From positions 186,001 to 250,000 of the forward strand of contig NZ_JBFABG010000008.1 of NCBI RefSeq assembly GCF_040640215.1: a stretch of DNA of 64,000 nt, given 5' to 3'. Within the stretch, counting starts at the first letter, position 1. Each line of letters starts with the position of its first letter. Position numbers and translations under genes: made by a program. Under the pieces are notes generated by a model. That model ran no database searches. It was given only the letters and a program-made list of their open reading frames with translations, and had not been told where the DNA came from. The stretch comes from Actinosynnema sp040640215. Lineage in GTDB: Bacteria; Actinomycetota; Actinomycetes; Mycobacteriales; Pseudonocardiaceae. Below are positions 54,240 through 62,978 of this stretch, piece by piece.

Positions 54240-55558
54240 TGGACCGCATCGCCGACCGCTTGTTCGTGTCCGACTTCGAGACCGGTGCCGCGCCTCCCCG
54301 TCCGGGTTTCGCGGTGCTCAACGCCTCGCGCGGAGTCCACGCCACACCGGTGGGCGCCGCCGACTACCGGCACCTGCCGCTGCTCTACATCGACGACCCG
54401 GGCTGGTGGTCCACTTTGGACGCCGGCGCGACCTGGATCGAGTTCTGGCGCGACGATCGCGGGCTGGACGTGTTGGTGCACTGCCGCGCCGGTCTCGACC
54501 GCTCGGTGGCCTACGTCGTCGCCTACCTGGTGCGGCAGGGCATGGAGGTGGACGAGGCGCTGGCGACCGTCAGGGCGGCGCGGGCGGTCGACGTCCGGGT
54601 TCCCGACCCGGACCTGGTGCGCGGGCTGCGTGCCTGGGCGGTCGCACGGGCACGTGCCGCTCTTCCCGCTCCGGGGAAGGCGGTACCCGGCGTGATGGTG
54701 GTCGGCACCACGGCGAGCATCGGGAAGAGCTTCCTCACCACCGCCCTGGCCAGGCACCTGTCCGACACCGGCCTGCGGGTGGGCGTGTTCAAGACCCTCG
54801 TGACCGCCGAGCGCCCGGCCCCGCACGACGCCGTGAACGGTGAACCGCCCGAGGGTGTCGTCGTGGCCGCGCTGGCGGCGCGCCGGCCGCCCCACCCCTC
54901 GATGAGCCCGGTCGTGCTCCACCCGGCGCAGTCCCACGTGGACGCGGACAACTTCGCCTACGGTCACCGCTTCACGTTGCTGGTGGACGGCGCGGTGTTC
55001 GGCGAGGACCTCACGTGGGCAGACCTCGTCGCCCACCGCGCGACGCTCGAAGACGTGCTGGTGCGCCGCTACCGCGAAATCGCCCTCGACAGCGACATCG
55101 TGGTCGTCGAGGGGGCCGGAGCGCTGGTCGAACCGCACAACCCGCTGTCGGCGCTGTTCAACCTGCGCTTCGCCGAGCGGGTGGACGCCAGGACGCTCGT
55201 GGTCGGCGACGTCTACCGCGGCGGCGGGGCTGCGGCGGTGGCGGGCAGCCTGGCGATGGTCTCCCCGGCGCACCGCGCCACCGTGCTCGGCACCGTGCTG
55301 AACCGGGCCGGCTACGGCTCCGAGTCGGAGTACGCCCGCGACTGCGGCGTGGCGCTGTCCCACGTGACGGGCACCCGCTTCCTCGGGGCGGTCTCGCTGC
55401 TGGACGGTGTCGGCCGCATCGCGCTGCACGAAGACCCCGCCGGCAAGGCGGTCACCTGGGACTCCGTGCTGCCCCTGCTGCCCGCGCACGTGCTCGACCA
55501 GCTCTCGCTCGACCTGAGGTCCGAGCTGTCCCCGTCGGAACTGTCCACCGCACAGTGA
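54239..55558 (+). CDS. Dual-specificity phosphatase fused to BioD/CobQ-like P-loop domain
   Basis: A 439-residue fusion. Residues 1-140 are a dual-specificity phosphatase with the catalytic loop VLVHCRAGLDRSVAYVVAYL (Cys82, Arg88). Residues 150-430 are a dethiobiotin-synthetase/cobyric-acid-synthase-like P-loop domain: VMVVGTTASIGKSFLTTALA (156-164), the KT of GVFKTLVTAE, IVVVEGAGALVEPHNPLSAL and GTVLNRAGYG. BioD/CobQ enzymes activate carboxylates with ATP for ring closure or amidation. The fusion suggests removal of a phosphate and ATP-dependent activation of the same intermediate. ATG 54239 shares a base with the previous stop. Confidence 0.85.
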   Translation: MDRIADRLFVSDFETGAAPPRPGFAVLNASRGVHATPVGAADYRHLPLLYIDDPGWWSTLDAGATWIEFWRDDRGLDVLVHCRAGLDRSVAYVVAYLVRQGMEVDEALATVRAARAVDVRVPDPDLVRGLRAWAVARARAALPAPGKAVPGVMVVGTTASIGKSFLTTALARHLSDTGLRVGVFKTLVTAERPAPHDAVNGEPPEGVVVAALAARRPPHPSMSPVVLHPAQSHVDADNFAYGHRFTLLVDGAVFGEDLTWADLVAHRATLEDVLVRRYREIALDSDIVVVEGAGALVEPHNPLSALFNLRFAERVDARTLVVGDVYRGGGAAAVAGSLAMVSPAHRATVLGTVLNRAGYGSESEYARDCGVALSHVTGTRFLGAVSLLDGVGRIALHEDPAGKAVTWDSVLPLLPAHVLDQLSLDLRSELSPSELSTAQ

Positions 55559-56736
55559 TGGAGCCACCTGTGAGCAAGGTCGCGGTATGCCTGTTGGCGC
55601 ACAACGAGTCCGAAGACGTCGTGCTGCGCAGCGTCGAGGCGGTGCGGCGCTGCGAGGGCGTGACGGTGGACGAGCTGGTGCTGATCGCCAACGGTCCCGC
55701 CGCGTCCGCGCTACCGGGCCTGGTACGGCGCTTCCCCGAGCTGAGGGCCGTGCGCATCGACGAGAACCTCGGCATCGCCGTCTCCCGGAACCTCGCGCTC
55801 GACGTCACGCGATCGCCGCTGGTGTTCTTCGTGGACGCGCACATGGTGCTCGCCCGGGACGCGCTCGCCATCGCCTGCGCCGAGCTCGAAGCCGGCGCTT
55901 GCGCGGTGTTCGGCACCTACCGGACCCGGGGCCGCGACGGGCAACTGACCCACCGCGACCTGCTCTACAGCGCGTTCGCCGGCAAACGGGACCGCCGGGA
56001 GCCGCTGGTCGTCTCCCACGACCGGTTCGTCGGCATGACCGGAGGGATCTGCGGAGTGTCTCGGCAGCACCTGGACGGGCTGCGATTCGACACCGAGTTC
56101 GCGCTGACCTCCATGGAGGACATCCACTTCCAGCTCCGACTGCTGCGCCGAGGCTCGCCGGTCGTGTACCTGCCCGGTATGGTCGCCGATCACCTGCACC
56201 CCTCGTCGCTGCGCGGTCTCGCCCGCAAACGGCTCAAGGACGCCAGGGCGTACGCGCTCCTGCGTCGCCGTGGTGCCAAGCAGGACCTGGTGCTGCCGCG
56301 TTCGCGCTACCTGTTCCCCGCACCCCTCGTTCCGCTGGCCGCGCTGCTGTGCGCGGTGACCAGAGGGGCACTGCGGCGCGTGGTGCTGGCGGCACTCGGG
56401 GTGAGCCTCGGCAGGGAGGTGCTGCCGCTGGTCCGGGCGGGTGGGCTGTGCCGGTCGCTGCCGATGGCCCTGCTCGACCGGGTGCTGTGGCAGTGCGGCA
56501 CCCTGGCCGCCGTGTCACCGCTGGGTGCCGTGCTGCGGCCCCCGGCGCGGACGCTGCCCGCGACCGCCACGGTGTCCGAGGCCGATCCCGAGTCGGAGCG
56601 GTTCGTCCCCCTCGGCCTCCTGGTGCGCGACGACCAGCGGCACGACTACGTCCACCTGCTCGAACCCGTGAGGTCGGACCGGCTTCCCCTGACCGTCGTC
56701 GCCGCGCCGGCACCCCGTGTCGAGCGGGTGCCGTGA
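55558..56736 (+). CDS. Family 2 glycosyltransferase
   Basis: A 392-residue GT-A enzyme. KVAVCLLAHNESEDVVLRSV is the nucleotide-binding start, IDENLGIAVSRNLALDVTRS follows as usual, FFVDAHMVLARDA is a DxH variant of the metal-binding DxD, and LTSMEDIHFQLRLLRRG provides the ED catalytic region. The final 130 residues contain hydrophobic stretches (YLFPAPLVPLAALLCAVTRG) that could bind membrane. Start and stop are TGATG-type overlaps. Confidence 0.88.
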   Translation: MEPPVSKVAVCLLAHNESEDVVLRSVEAVRRCEGVTVDELVLIANGPAASALPGLVRRFPELRAVRIDENLGIAVSRNLALDVTRSPLVFFVDAHMVLARDALAIACAELEAGACAVFGTYRTRGRDGQLTHRDLLYSAFAGKRDRREPLVVSHDRFVGMTGGICGVSRQHLDGLRFDTEFALTSMEDIHFQLRLLRRGSPVVYLPGMVADHLHPSSLRGLARKRLKDARAYALLRRRGAKQDLVLPRSRYLFPAPLVPLAALLCAVTRGALRRVVLAALGVSLGREVLPLVRAGGLCRSLPMALLDRVLWQCGTLAAVSPLGAVLRPPARTLPATATVSEADPESERFVPLGLLVRDDQRHDYVHLLEPVRSDRLPLTVVAAPAPRVERVP

Positions 56737-57995
56737 TGGTCCTGCGCGTCCTGGTCGACGGTCCCGACTTCGCCGGCAAGTCCACCGTCTGCGCCGAGCT
56801 GGTGAGCGCGCTGCGCGACGACGGGTTGGCGGTGCTGCACACGATCGGTGCCGCGCACCCGTGGTTGGCCGGCACCGTCGGCGCGGTGCACCGGGCCGAC
56901 TTCCTCAGGCCGGGTCTGCGCGGTGCCTTCTACCTGGTGTGCCCCGCGCTGGAGCGGTTGGCGACGCCGGGGCTGCGCCGTGCGGAACGGGGGCACCAGG
57001 TGCACCTGGTCGAGGGTGGGTACGACCGGGTCGCGGCCTTCCACCTCGCCCGAGGGCAACGCCTCCGCGCGCGGTGGGCGCGCCGGCTGGCCTGGCCGCC
57101 CGCCGATCTCGCGGTGTTCCTCGACGCCGACGACGAGGTGCGTGCCGCCCGCTACCGGGCCTCCGGGCAGGGCGACCAGCGGGACGGGGCCCGGTTCGAC
57201 GGTTCCGCCCGCGCCCGGCACCGGGCTCACTGCGCCGCGTTCCGGGAGCTGGCGTCGGCCGGCGGGTACGTCCGGGTGGATTCCTCCGACGAGTCCCCGC
57301 AGCAGACCGTCCAGCGTTTCCGGAGCCTGGTCCACGAGAAGTTGCGGGACGGCGAGAAGGTGGCCACGAGCGGTGGCGCGCGTCCGAGCGTGCTGATCGA
57401 GGGCCACGACCTGTCCGGCAAGTCGACGACGGTGCGGCTCCTCGCCGAGCGGTGGCGGGGCGGGGCGGTGACGGTGCGCAAGGGCCCGTTGGTCCCGCTT
57501 CCGTTCTGGCGCTGGGTCGAGGCGGAGATGGGGCGGTCGCAGCCGCGCGAAACCCTGCTCGGCCTCTGCTTCGCCGTGCAGACCGTCGCCGACGGCCTGC
57601 GCGTGCGCACCTCCGCCCGTCGCCCGCTGGTCCAGGAGTCGTCGATCCTGCGAGCCGTCGCGCACAACTACGCGCGGCGCAAGTGGCTGACCTACGGCCT
57701 CCTCCGGGCGGCCTCCTCGGTCGGACCGCGGTTCGACCACCTCGCCGTCCTCATGGTCGCCGACCCGGAGGAGATCACCCGACGCGCGCACCGCCGCGAC
57801 GCGCTCCGGTTCACCGACAGGCTGTTCGTGGAGGACGCCGAGTACCGCCGCCGCTGGTGCGCGGAAGCCCTGCGCCAGGCAGCGCGGTCCGCGCGGGTTT
57901 CGGTGGTGCTCCGCGACACCGGGGCCTGGCCGCTCGCCGAACTGGCCGCCGGCATCGTGGCCCAGGTGGGCGGTGGTCCCGATGCGACTGGATGA
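56736..57995 (+). CDS. Tandem thymidylate-kinase-like protein
   Basis: A 419-residue protein made of two P-loop kinase domains in a row. Domain 1 (about 1-205) has Walker A VLVDGPDFAGKSTVCAELVS and later HLVEGGYDRV; domain 2 (about 215-419) has VLIEGHDLSGKSTTVRLLAE and PLVQESSILRAVAHNYARRK. Both resemble thymidylate kinases, which phosphorylate nucleoside monophosphates or related small molecules; RASGQGDQRDGARFDG may be the lid of domain 1. Two complete P-loops in one chain suggest sequential or paired phosphorylations. Overlaps at both ends place it firmly in the operon. Confidence 0.85.
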   Translation: MVLRVLVDGPDFAGKSTVCAELVSALRDDGLAVLHTIGAAHPWLAGTVGAVHRADFLRPGLRGAFYLVCPALERLATPGLRRAERGHQVHLVEGGYDRVAAFHLARGQRLRARWARRLAWPPADLAVFLDADDEVRAARYRASGQGDQRDGARFDGSARARHRAHCAAFRELASAGGYVRVDSSDESPQQTVQRFRSLVHEKLRDGEKVATSGGARPSVLIEGHDLSGKSTTVRLLAERWRGGAVTVRKGPLVPLPFWRWVEAEMGRSQPRETLLGLCFAVQTVADGLRVRTSARRPLVQESSILRAVAHNYARRKWLTYGLLRAASSVGPRFDHLAVLMVADPEEITRRAHRRDALRFTDRLFVEDAEYRRRWCAEALRQAARSARVSVVLRDTGAWPLAELAAGIVAQVGGGPDATG

Positions 57996-59886
57996 CCTCG
58001 TGACCCTCCTGCCCGAGGACGGCGTCACCCCGCCGGAGGGCTGGCGCGGGGGACACCCCGTCGAGGGTGCCTACCGCCTGGTCGCGGCTGCTGAACAGAC
58101 CCTGGCCGACGTGCTCACCACCGGCCGGGACGGCTGCGACGGCGAGGTGCTGCGCGCCGTGCGCGAGGCCGCTGTCACGCTCGCCGGCCACGTGCTCGAC
58201 CTCGCCGGCGGGCAGCGGGCCGTGGACTCCCGGTGCGCGCGGGACGTCGTGGCCGCCCGAGAGGCCATGTGCCGGGCACGGGACCTGGTGCACCGCCGGC
58301 GCGCCGGCACCGCGCGCGTCGTCGGCGAAGATTCCTGGTTCAGCGGTGCCGAGGAACTGGTCAAGTCCCCGGAGTGCCTCACCAGCACGCCGACCGACCT
58401 GCTCGGCTACGCCACCGCCGCGACGACGGCGGCCACGACGACGGCCGCGCACCTGGTGATCGGGTTGCGGGGCTCCGGGAGCTACCTCGCGCCGTTGTGG
58501 ACCGCCGCGTTCCGGCGTCACCGGCACGACACCACCTACCTGACCGCGCGGCCCCGCCGCCGCTACACCGAGGTCTCCACCCTCAGCGCCGAGGACCTCG
58601 GCATCACCCCCGAGGAGAGGGAGCGGGTGGCCCGCCGGATCGGCTCCGCGAACACCGACGTCCCGGTGCTGCTGATCGACGACGCGGTCAGCAGCGGCGG
58701 AACCCTCGCACCCGTGCTGGCCTGGTTGCGCGCGCTCGGCGCGACACCGATCACCGTGTCGCTGCTGCGCGACATCCACCTGGACCGGCTCTCCCCCGCC
58801 GTGCACCTCGACGGCGTCCACGTGCACGTCCACGGTCACGGTGGGGTGGTCACCCCGCCGCCGACCGGCGGAGCCGACCCGGCGTCGCTGTTCGGTCGCC
58901 TGCTCGACGAGCTGCCGGGCCTGCGCGGCACGACCGTGCACCGGGCCGTGCCGATGCCGCCCGGTTACTGGACCCGTTACGCCGCCGCCCACAGCACCCT
59001 CGACCCGGACAGCCTGCACGCCGTCGACCACCGACCGCGCAAGCACCGGTTCGTCCTGGACGCGACCCGCGACGGCCGGCCCTCGCGCCTGGTCGCCAAG
59101 TTCGTCGGCCTGTGGCCGTTCGACCTGGAGGAGACCCGGCGGTGGCACCGCTTCGACGTGCTCACCCCGCACTGCCACGGCACCGCCGGCGGCTACCTGT
59201 TCTACGACTGGGTCGACGGCCAGGTCGCCGACACCGGCACCGGAGCCGACGGCCTGGAGGACGACCTCGTCGAGCGGTTGGCCGACTACTGCGCCACCGC
59301 GCTGCGCCATGACAGCGGCGGCCTGCTGGCGGGCGCGCAGGTGCTGCGTCGGATCGAACGCGCCGTGCGGACCCTGGCCGCCGCGAACTGGCTGGACGAC
59401 GACGGCGCGGCGGCGCTGGTCTCCGCCGCGCGGCGGCAGGAGCAGCACGTCGGGCGGCTCGTCCAACTGCCCCGAAACCAGGGGGCGTGGCACTTCGTGC
59501 GGACGCCGGAGCGCTGGTTCCGGCTGCACGCGGACGCCAGCCACTGGGAACGCAGGCTCGACGTGGCCGAGGAGATCGCCGCGGTCGGCACCGAGCTCGC
59601 CCTGCCGCACGAGGCGATCCGTGCCGTCTGTGCCCGGTACGGCGACCTGGGCGGCGACCGCACGGCGTGGGAGCGGGTGCGGTGGGCGGTGCCCCAACAC
59701 CTCGCCAGGGTGGTCGCCGAGTTCGCCGAGCACGACCGTGCGGTCGCCCGCGTACCACGGCGCTACCGCAGGGCACCGGGCCAGGAGGCCGCGCGGTACC
59801 GGCTCAGGCACGATCGGCTGCGGGACTGCCTGCACGACTGGGTACCACGACTGCTCGAAAGCCCGGGACGGGAAGGAGACGGATGA
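57982..59886 (+). CDS. Phosphoribosyltransferase-like domain fused to APH-like kinase domain
   Basis: A 634-residue protein. After a helical N-terminus (1-135), residues about 140-290 resemble a type I phosphoribosyltransferase: HLVIGLRGSGSYLAPLWTAA (159-175) and the PRPP-binding loop PVLLIDDAVSSGGTLAPVLA (228-247). The C-terminal 300 residues look like an aminoglycoside-phosphotransferase-type kinase: KHRFVLDATRDGRPSRLVAK (N-lobe with Lys), GGYLFYDWVDGQVAD (hinge) and FRLHADASHWERRLDVAEEI in place of the catalytic loop. The last may be degenerate. It would join a ribose-phosphate to an acceptor and possibly phosphorylate it. A GTG three codons upstream is an alternative start. Confidence 0.75.
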   Translation: MRLDDLVTLLPEDGVTPPEGWRGGHPVEGAYRLVAAAEQTLADVLTTGRDGCDGEVLRAVREAAVTLAGHVLDLAGGQRAVDSRCARDVVAAREAMCRARDLVHRRRAGTARVVGEDSWFSGAEELVKSPECLTSTPTDLLGYATAATTAATTTAAHLVIGLRGSGSYLAPLWTAAFRRHRHDTTYLTARPRRRYTEVSTLSAEDLGITPEERERVARRIGSANTDVPVLLIDDAVSSGGTLAPVLAWLRALGATPITVSLLRDIHLDRLSPAVHLDGVHVHVHGHGGVVTPPPTGGADPASLFGRLLDELPGLRGTTVHRAVPMPPGYWTRYAAAHSTLDPDSLHAVDHRPRKHRFVLDATRDGRPSRLVAKFVGLWPFDLEETRRWHRFDVLTPHCHGTAGGYLFYDWVDGQVADTGTGADGLEDDLVERLADYCATALRHDSGGLLAGAQVLRRIERAVRTLAAANWLDDDGAAALVSAARRQEQHVGRLVQLPRNQGAWHFVRTPERWFRLHADASHWERRLDVAEEIAAVGTELALPHEAIRAVCARYGDLGGDRTAWERVRWAVPQHLARVVAEFAEHDRAVARVPRRYRRAPGQEAARYRLRHDRLRDCLHDWVPRLLESPGREGDG

Positions 59887-60437
59887 GCCACCGCGTCACC
59901 TTCGGCGACGGCGAGTACCGGTTGACCTGGGTTCCCGGGGAGGTGCCGCCGCGCGACCACCCCGTGGTCCAGGCGTCGGCCGTGTGCTTCACCGGTCACC
60001 GCCAGGTCGTGCTGATCTCCACGGACGCGAGTTCGTGGGGGTTGCCGGGCGGACACCTCGAACCGGGTGAGACGCCGGAGGTGGCGATGTGCCGGGAGGT
60101 CTGGGAGGAAGCCACCGCCGAAGTCCTGCACGCGGTCTACCTGGGTGCCTCCCACGTGCACCGGCTGGACGCGGACGAGCCAGACTTCTACCAGACCCGC
60201 TTCTGGGCGCACGTCCGGCTGCGGGAGTTCCGCCCCAGCCGGGAGGCCCGCCACCGGCGGGTGTTCGACGTGGACGAGCTGGAGCGGCGGTTGAACTGGA
60301 CGACCCGGGACGTCGCCGCCCGCCTGGCCGAGGCGGCGCGGGGCGCGGACGGCGATTACGACTACGAGGGGGGACGATGGACCAACCGACGGCCTGCCTG
60401 GACATCCGGGCCGTATCCAAGGACTACGGATCGGTGA
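59883..60437 (+). CDS. Nudix hydrolase
   Basis: A 184-residue Nudix protein. The box GLPGGHLEPGETPEVAMCRE continues VWEEATAEV, giving the full Gx5Ex7REUxEExGU pattern that binds Mg2+ and cleaves nucleoside-diphosphate-linked compounds. It may hydrolyse or monitor a pathway intermediate. ATG 59883 overlaps the preceding stop. Its end overlaps the next gene by about 60 bases, longer than usual here; the C-terminal part may be a frame extension rather than conserved sequence. Confidence 0.9.
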   Translation: MSHRVTFGDGEYRLTWVPGEVPPRDHPVVQASAVCFTGHRQVVLISTDASSWGLPGGHLEPGETPEVAMCREVWEEATAEVLHAVYLGASHVHRLDADEPDFYQTRFWAHVRLREFRPSREARHRRVFDVDELERRLNWTTRDVAARLAEAARGADGDYDYEGGRWTNRRPAWTSGPYPRTTDR

Positions 60438-61297
60438 TCGCCCTCCGGGACGTCACCCTGACCGTGTCCCGGGGGGAGATCGTCGGCCTCCTCGGTGCCA
60501 ACGGTGCCGGCAAGAGCACCCTCATCGGCATCGTCGCGGGCCTGCTGCGCCCCGACCGCGGCGAAGCCCTGGTCGAGGGTTTCGCGCCGAGCGCGCACTC
60601 CAGCCGGGCGCACCACGTCGGGCTGGTCCCGCAGGACGTCGGCGTGTACGAGACGGTGACCGTCGGGGAGCACCTGCGCCTGTTCGGCCGGCTGTACGGC
60701 GCGAAGGGCGAGCGGCTGACCGGCGCGATGCGCTGGGCGGCCGGGACGATGGGGCTCACCGGGCTGCTGGACCGGCGGGCGGCGCAGCTCAGCGGGGGGC
60801 AGCGCCGCCGGCTGCACGTCGCCTGCGCGCTGGTCGGCAGGCCGAGGGTGCTGCTGCTGGACGAGCCGACCGCGAACTGCGACGTCGAGTCCCGCGCGGC
60901 CATCCTGTCCGCCGTCGGCGCGCTGGCGGAACTCGGGATCTGCGTCATCTACACCACGCACGTGCTGTCCGAGCTGGACGAGCTGGCACCGCGCCTGGTG
61001 GTGCTGCGATCCGGGCGGATCGTCGCCGACCAGTCCCTCGCGCAGTGGCGCGACATGCTCGGCAGCGCGGTCGTGCTCACCTTCACCGGCGCGCCGCCCG
61101 AAGCGGCCCTGGCCATGGGCACGCCGGTGGACGGTCATTCGGTCCGGATTCCCTGCCAGGACCCCGGAGCGGACCTGGTCCGGTTGTTGGACCAGCTCGG
61201 CCACCGGCGACACGCGTTGCGCTCCGTGCAGGTGTCCAGGCCCACGGTCGAGCACGCCTACCGCGCGCTGTCGACGACGCCGGCGGGTACGCCGTGA
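60377..61297 (+). CDS. ABC exporter ATPase (DrrA-like)
   Basis: A 306-residue ATPase. Walker A is VGLLGANGAGKSTLIGIVAG, the Q-loop is GLVPQDVGVYETVTV, the signature is AAQLSGGQRRRLHVACALVG and Walker B is VLLLDEPTANCDVESRAAIL with switch His in IYTTHVLSE. The 70-residue C-terminal extension is typical of DrrA-type drug or glycolipid exporters. It is followed by its permease in a GTGA overlap. Confidence 0.93.
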   Translation: MDQPTACLDIRAVSKDYGSVIALRDVTLTVSRGEIVGLLGANGAGKSTLIGIVAGLLRPDRGEALVEGFAPSAHSSRAHHVGLVPQDVGVYETVTVGEHLRLFGRLYGAKGERLTGAMRWAAGTMGLTGLLDRRAAQLSGGQRRRLHVACALVGRPRVLLLDEPTANCDVESRAAILSAVGALAELGICVIYTTHVLSELDELAPRLVVLRSGRIVADQSLAQWRDMLGSAVVLTFTGAPPEAALAMGTPVDGHSVRIPCQDPGADLVRLLDQLGHRRHALRSVQVSRPTVEHAYRALSTTPAGTP

Positions 61298-62082
61298 CGG
61301 CGGCGAGCAGGCAGCGGGTGGCGGCGCTGCTGGCGTTGGAACTGACGCTGCTGCGCCGCAACCGCAGTGTCTACATCGTCCTCGTCGTCGCCCCGCTGCT
61401 GCTGGCGATCTTCCTGGGGCCGCTGCTGCGACTCGCGCTGGCGCAGGAGGGCTACGCCAGCGCCACCGGTGCCGAGCAGGTCATCCCCGGTCTGGTGGTG
61501 ATGTTCGCCTTCTTCGTCGTCGGCAACGTGGCGTTCGTGTTCTTCCGGGAGTACGGCTGGAAGACCTGGGACCGGCTGCGGGCCTCGCCGCTGACCACCG
61601 GGGAGATCGTGGTGGCCAAGCTGGTGCCGATGCTGGTGCTGGCCCTCGGCCAGCAGGCGGCCCTGTTCGCCGCGGGGGCGGCGTTCTTCGGCCTGCCGCT
61701 GCGCTGGGCCCAGGTGCCGCTGCTGGCCGCGATCGCCGTGTCGCTGACGCTGTTCCTGGTCGGCTTCGGCCTGCTGACGGTGGTGCTGGCGACCAACCTG
61801 CGCCAGGTCGGCGTGGTGGAGAACGTCGGAGCGATGCTGTTCGCCGGGTTGGGGGGTGCCCTCACCCCCGTCGCGCTGCTCCCGGGGTGGGCGCAGTCGT
61901 TGGCACCCGGCACGCCCACCTACTGGGCTTTGCGCGCCTACCGCGCCGTCCTGCTCCCCGATCGGCCGGACCTCGGCACGGTCGCGCTGTCGACCGGGGC
62001 GCTCTGCCTCGCCGCGACCGTGCTGTTCCTGATCGCGGTGACGCGTTTCGACGTCGGCCGCAAGAAAGTGATGTGGGTGTGA
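61294..62082 (+). CDS. ABC-2 type exporter permease (DrrB-like)
   Basis: A 262-residue permease with six hydrophobic helices. VAALLALELTLLRRNRSVYI is the polar N-terminus before TM1; FREYGWKTWDRLRASPLTTG is the conserved ABC-2 motif between TM2 and TM3 (with the usual R..P.....). It forms the membrane half of the exporter with the preceding ATPase. The cargo is presumably the operon product. Confidence 0.92.
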   Translation: MTAASRQRVAALLALELTLLRRNRSVYIVLVVAPLLLAIFLGPLLRLALAQEGYASATGAEQVIPGLVVMFAFFVVGNVAFVFFREYGWKTWDRLRASPLTTGEIVVAKLVPMLVLALGQQAALFAAGAAFFGLPLRWAQVPLLAAIAVSLTLFLVGFGLLTVVLATNLRQVGVVENVGAMLFAGLGGALTPVALLPGWAQSLAPGTPTYWALRAYRAVLLPDRPDLGTVALSTGALCLAATVLFLIAVTRFDVGRKKVMWV

Positions 62083-62978
62083 TCACCGACCCTCCCGACC
62101 TCCCGGACGACGGTGCCGCGCGCGGGAACGGCCCGGTGCCGCCGGTGTCCACCTTCGCGCAGAGGCCCACCTCCCCGATGTCCTCGGCACCGCGCCCGAT
62201 CCAGGTGGACCTGTTGCGCCGCAACGGCCCGCTGTGGTTTGCCCACCACCTGCTCGCCGTGACGGCGCAGGCGGTGGCCGCCCGCAACCTGGCCAGGAGC
62301 CGGGCGCTCGAAGAGCGTTACGGGCTGCCCGGCACGAACACCGTGCGCGTCAACCGGACCGTGTGGCAGCGCTGGGACTGGTCGAACGGCGGTCGGGAGT
62401 GGACCCCCTCCACCGAGTGGCAGACCGCTCTGGTCGAGGAGTTCGTGCTGGCCCACCCCGAGTCCGCCGGCACCGTGCTGGAGGTCGGACCGGGTGGCGG
62501 GCGGTGGACGGTGCCGCTGGCCGGACGGGCCCGTGACGTGGTGCTGGTCGACATCGCCCCGGCGGTGCTGGAGCACTGCTGGCGGCTGCTCGGCAGCGCC
62601 GTGCGGGCCGAGTACGTGCTGACCGACGGGCGCTCGCTGCCCGGCGTGCCCGACAGGACCGTCGACTTCGTGTTCTCCTTCGACTGCTTCGTCCACGTCG
62701 CACCCGCCGACTTCGCCGCCTACGCCGCCGAGTTCGCGCGGGTGGTGCGCGACGGCGGCGTGCTCGTGCTGCACCACCCCGACCGCCGCACCGGCCGGGG
62801 GTGGCGCAGCGCGCTGACCACCGAGCACGTGCGCAGCGCGCTCACCGCCCAGGGGTTCGCCGTGCTGCGGGTGTGCGACCGCTGGGGATCGCACGGCCAG
62901 TTCGGCGTCGACGGGTACCGCGACGCCATCACCGTCGCGCGCAAAAAGCCGGTCGGGAGGACCGAGACCGATGGGTGA
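62079..62978 (+). CDS. SAM-dependent class I methyltransferase
   Basis: A 299-residue methyltransferase. Motif I is GTVLEVGPGGGRWTVPLAGR, followed by DVVLVDIAPAVLEHCWRLLG (acidic ribose-binding Asp) and FVFSFDCFVHVAPADFAAYA. The first 45 residues are Pro-rich and may be disordered; the actual start could be internal. Substrate unknown; as a tailoring enzyme it fits the operon. It overlaps the permease (GTGA) and the next gene. Confidence 0.88.
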   Translation: MITDPPDLPDDGAARGNGPVPPVSTFAQRPTSPMSSAPRPIQVDLLRRNGPLWFAHHLLAVTAQAVAARNLARSRALEERYGLPGTNTVRVNRTVWQRWDWSNGGREWTPSTEWQTALVEEFVLAHPESAGTVLEVGPGGGRWTVPLAGRARDVVLVDIAPAVLEHCWRLLGSAVRAEYVLTDGRSLPGVPDRTVDFVFSFDCFVHVAPADFAAYAAEFARVVRDGGVLVLHHPDRRTGRGWRSALTTEHVRSALTAQGFAVLRVCDRWGSHGQFGVDGYRDAITVARKKPVGRTETDG

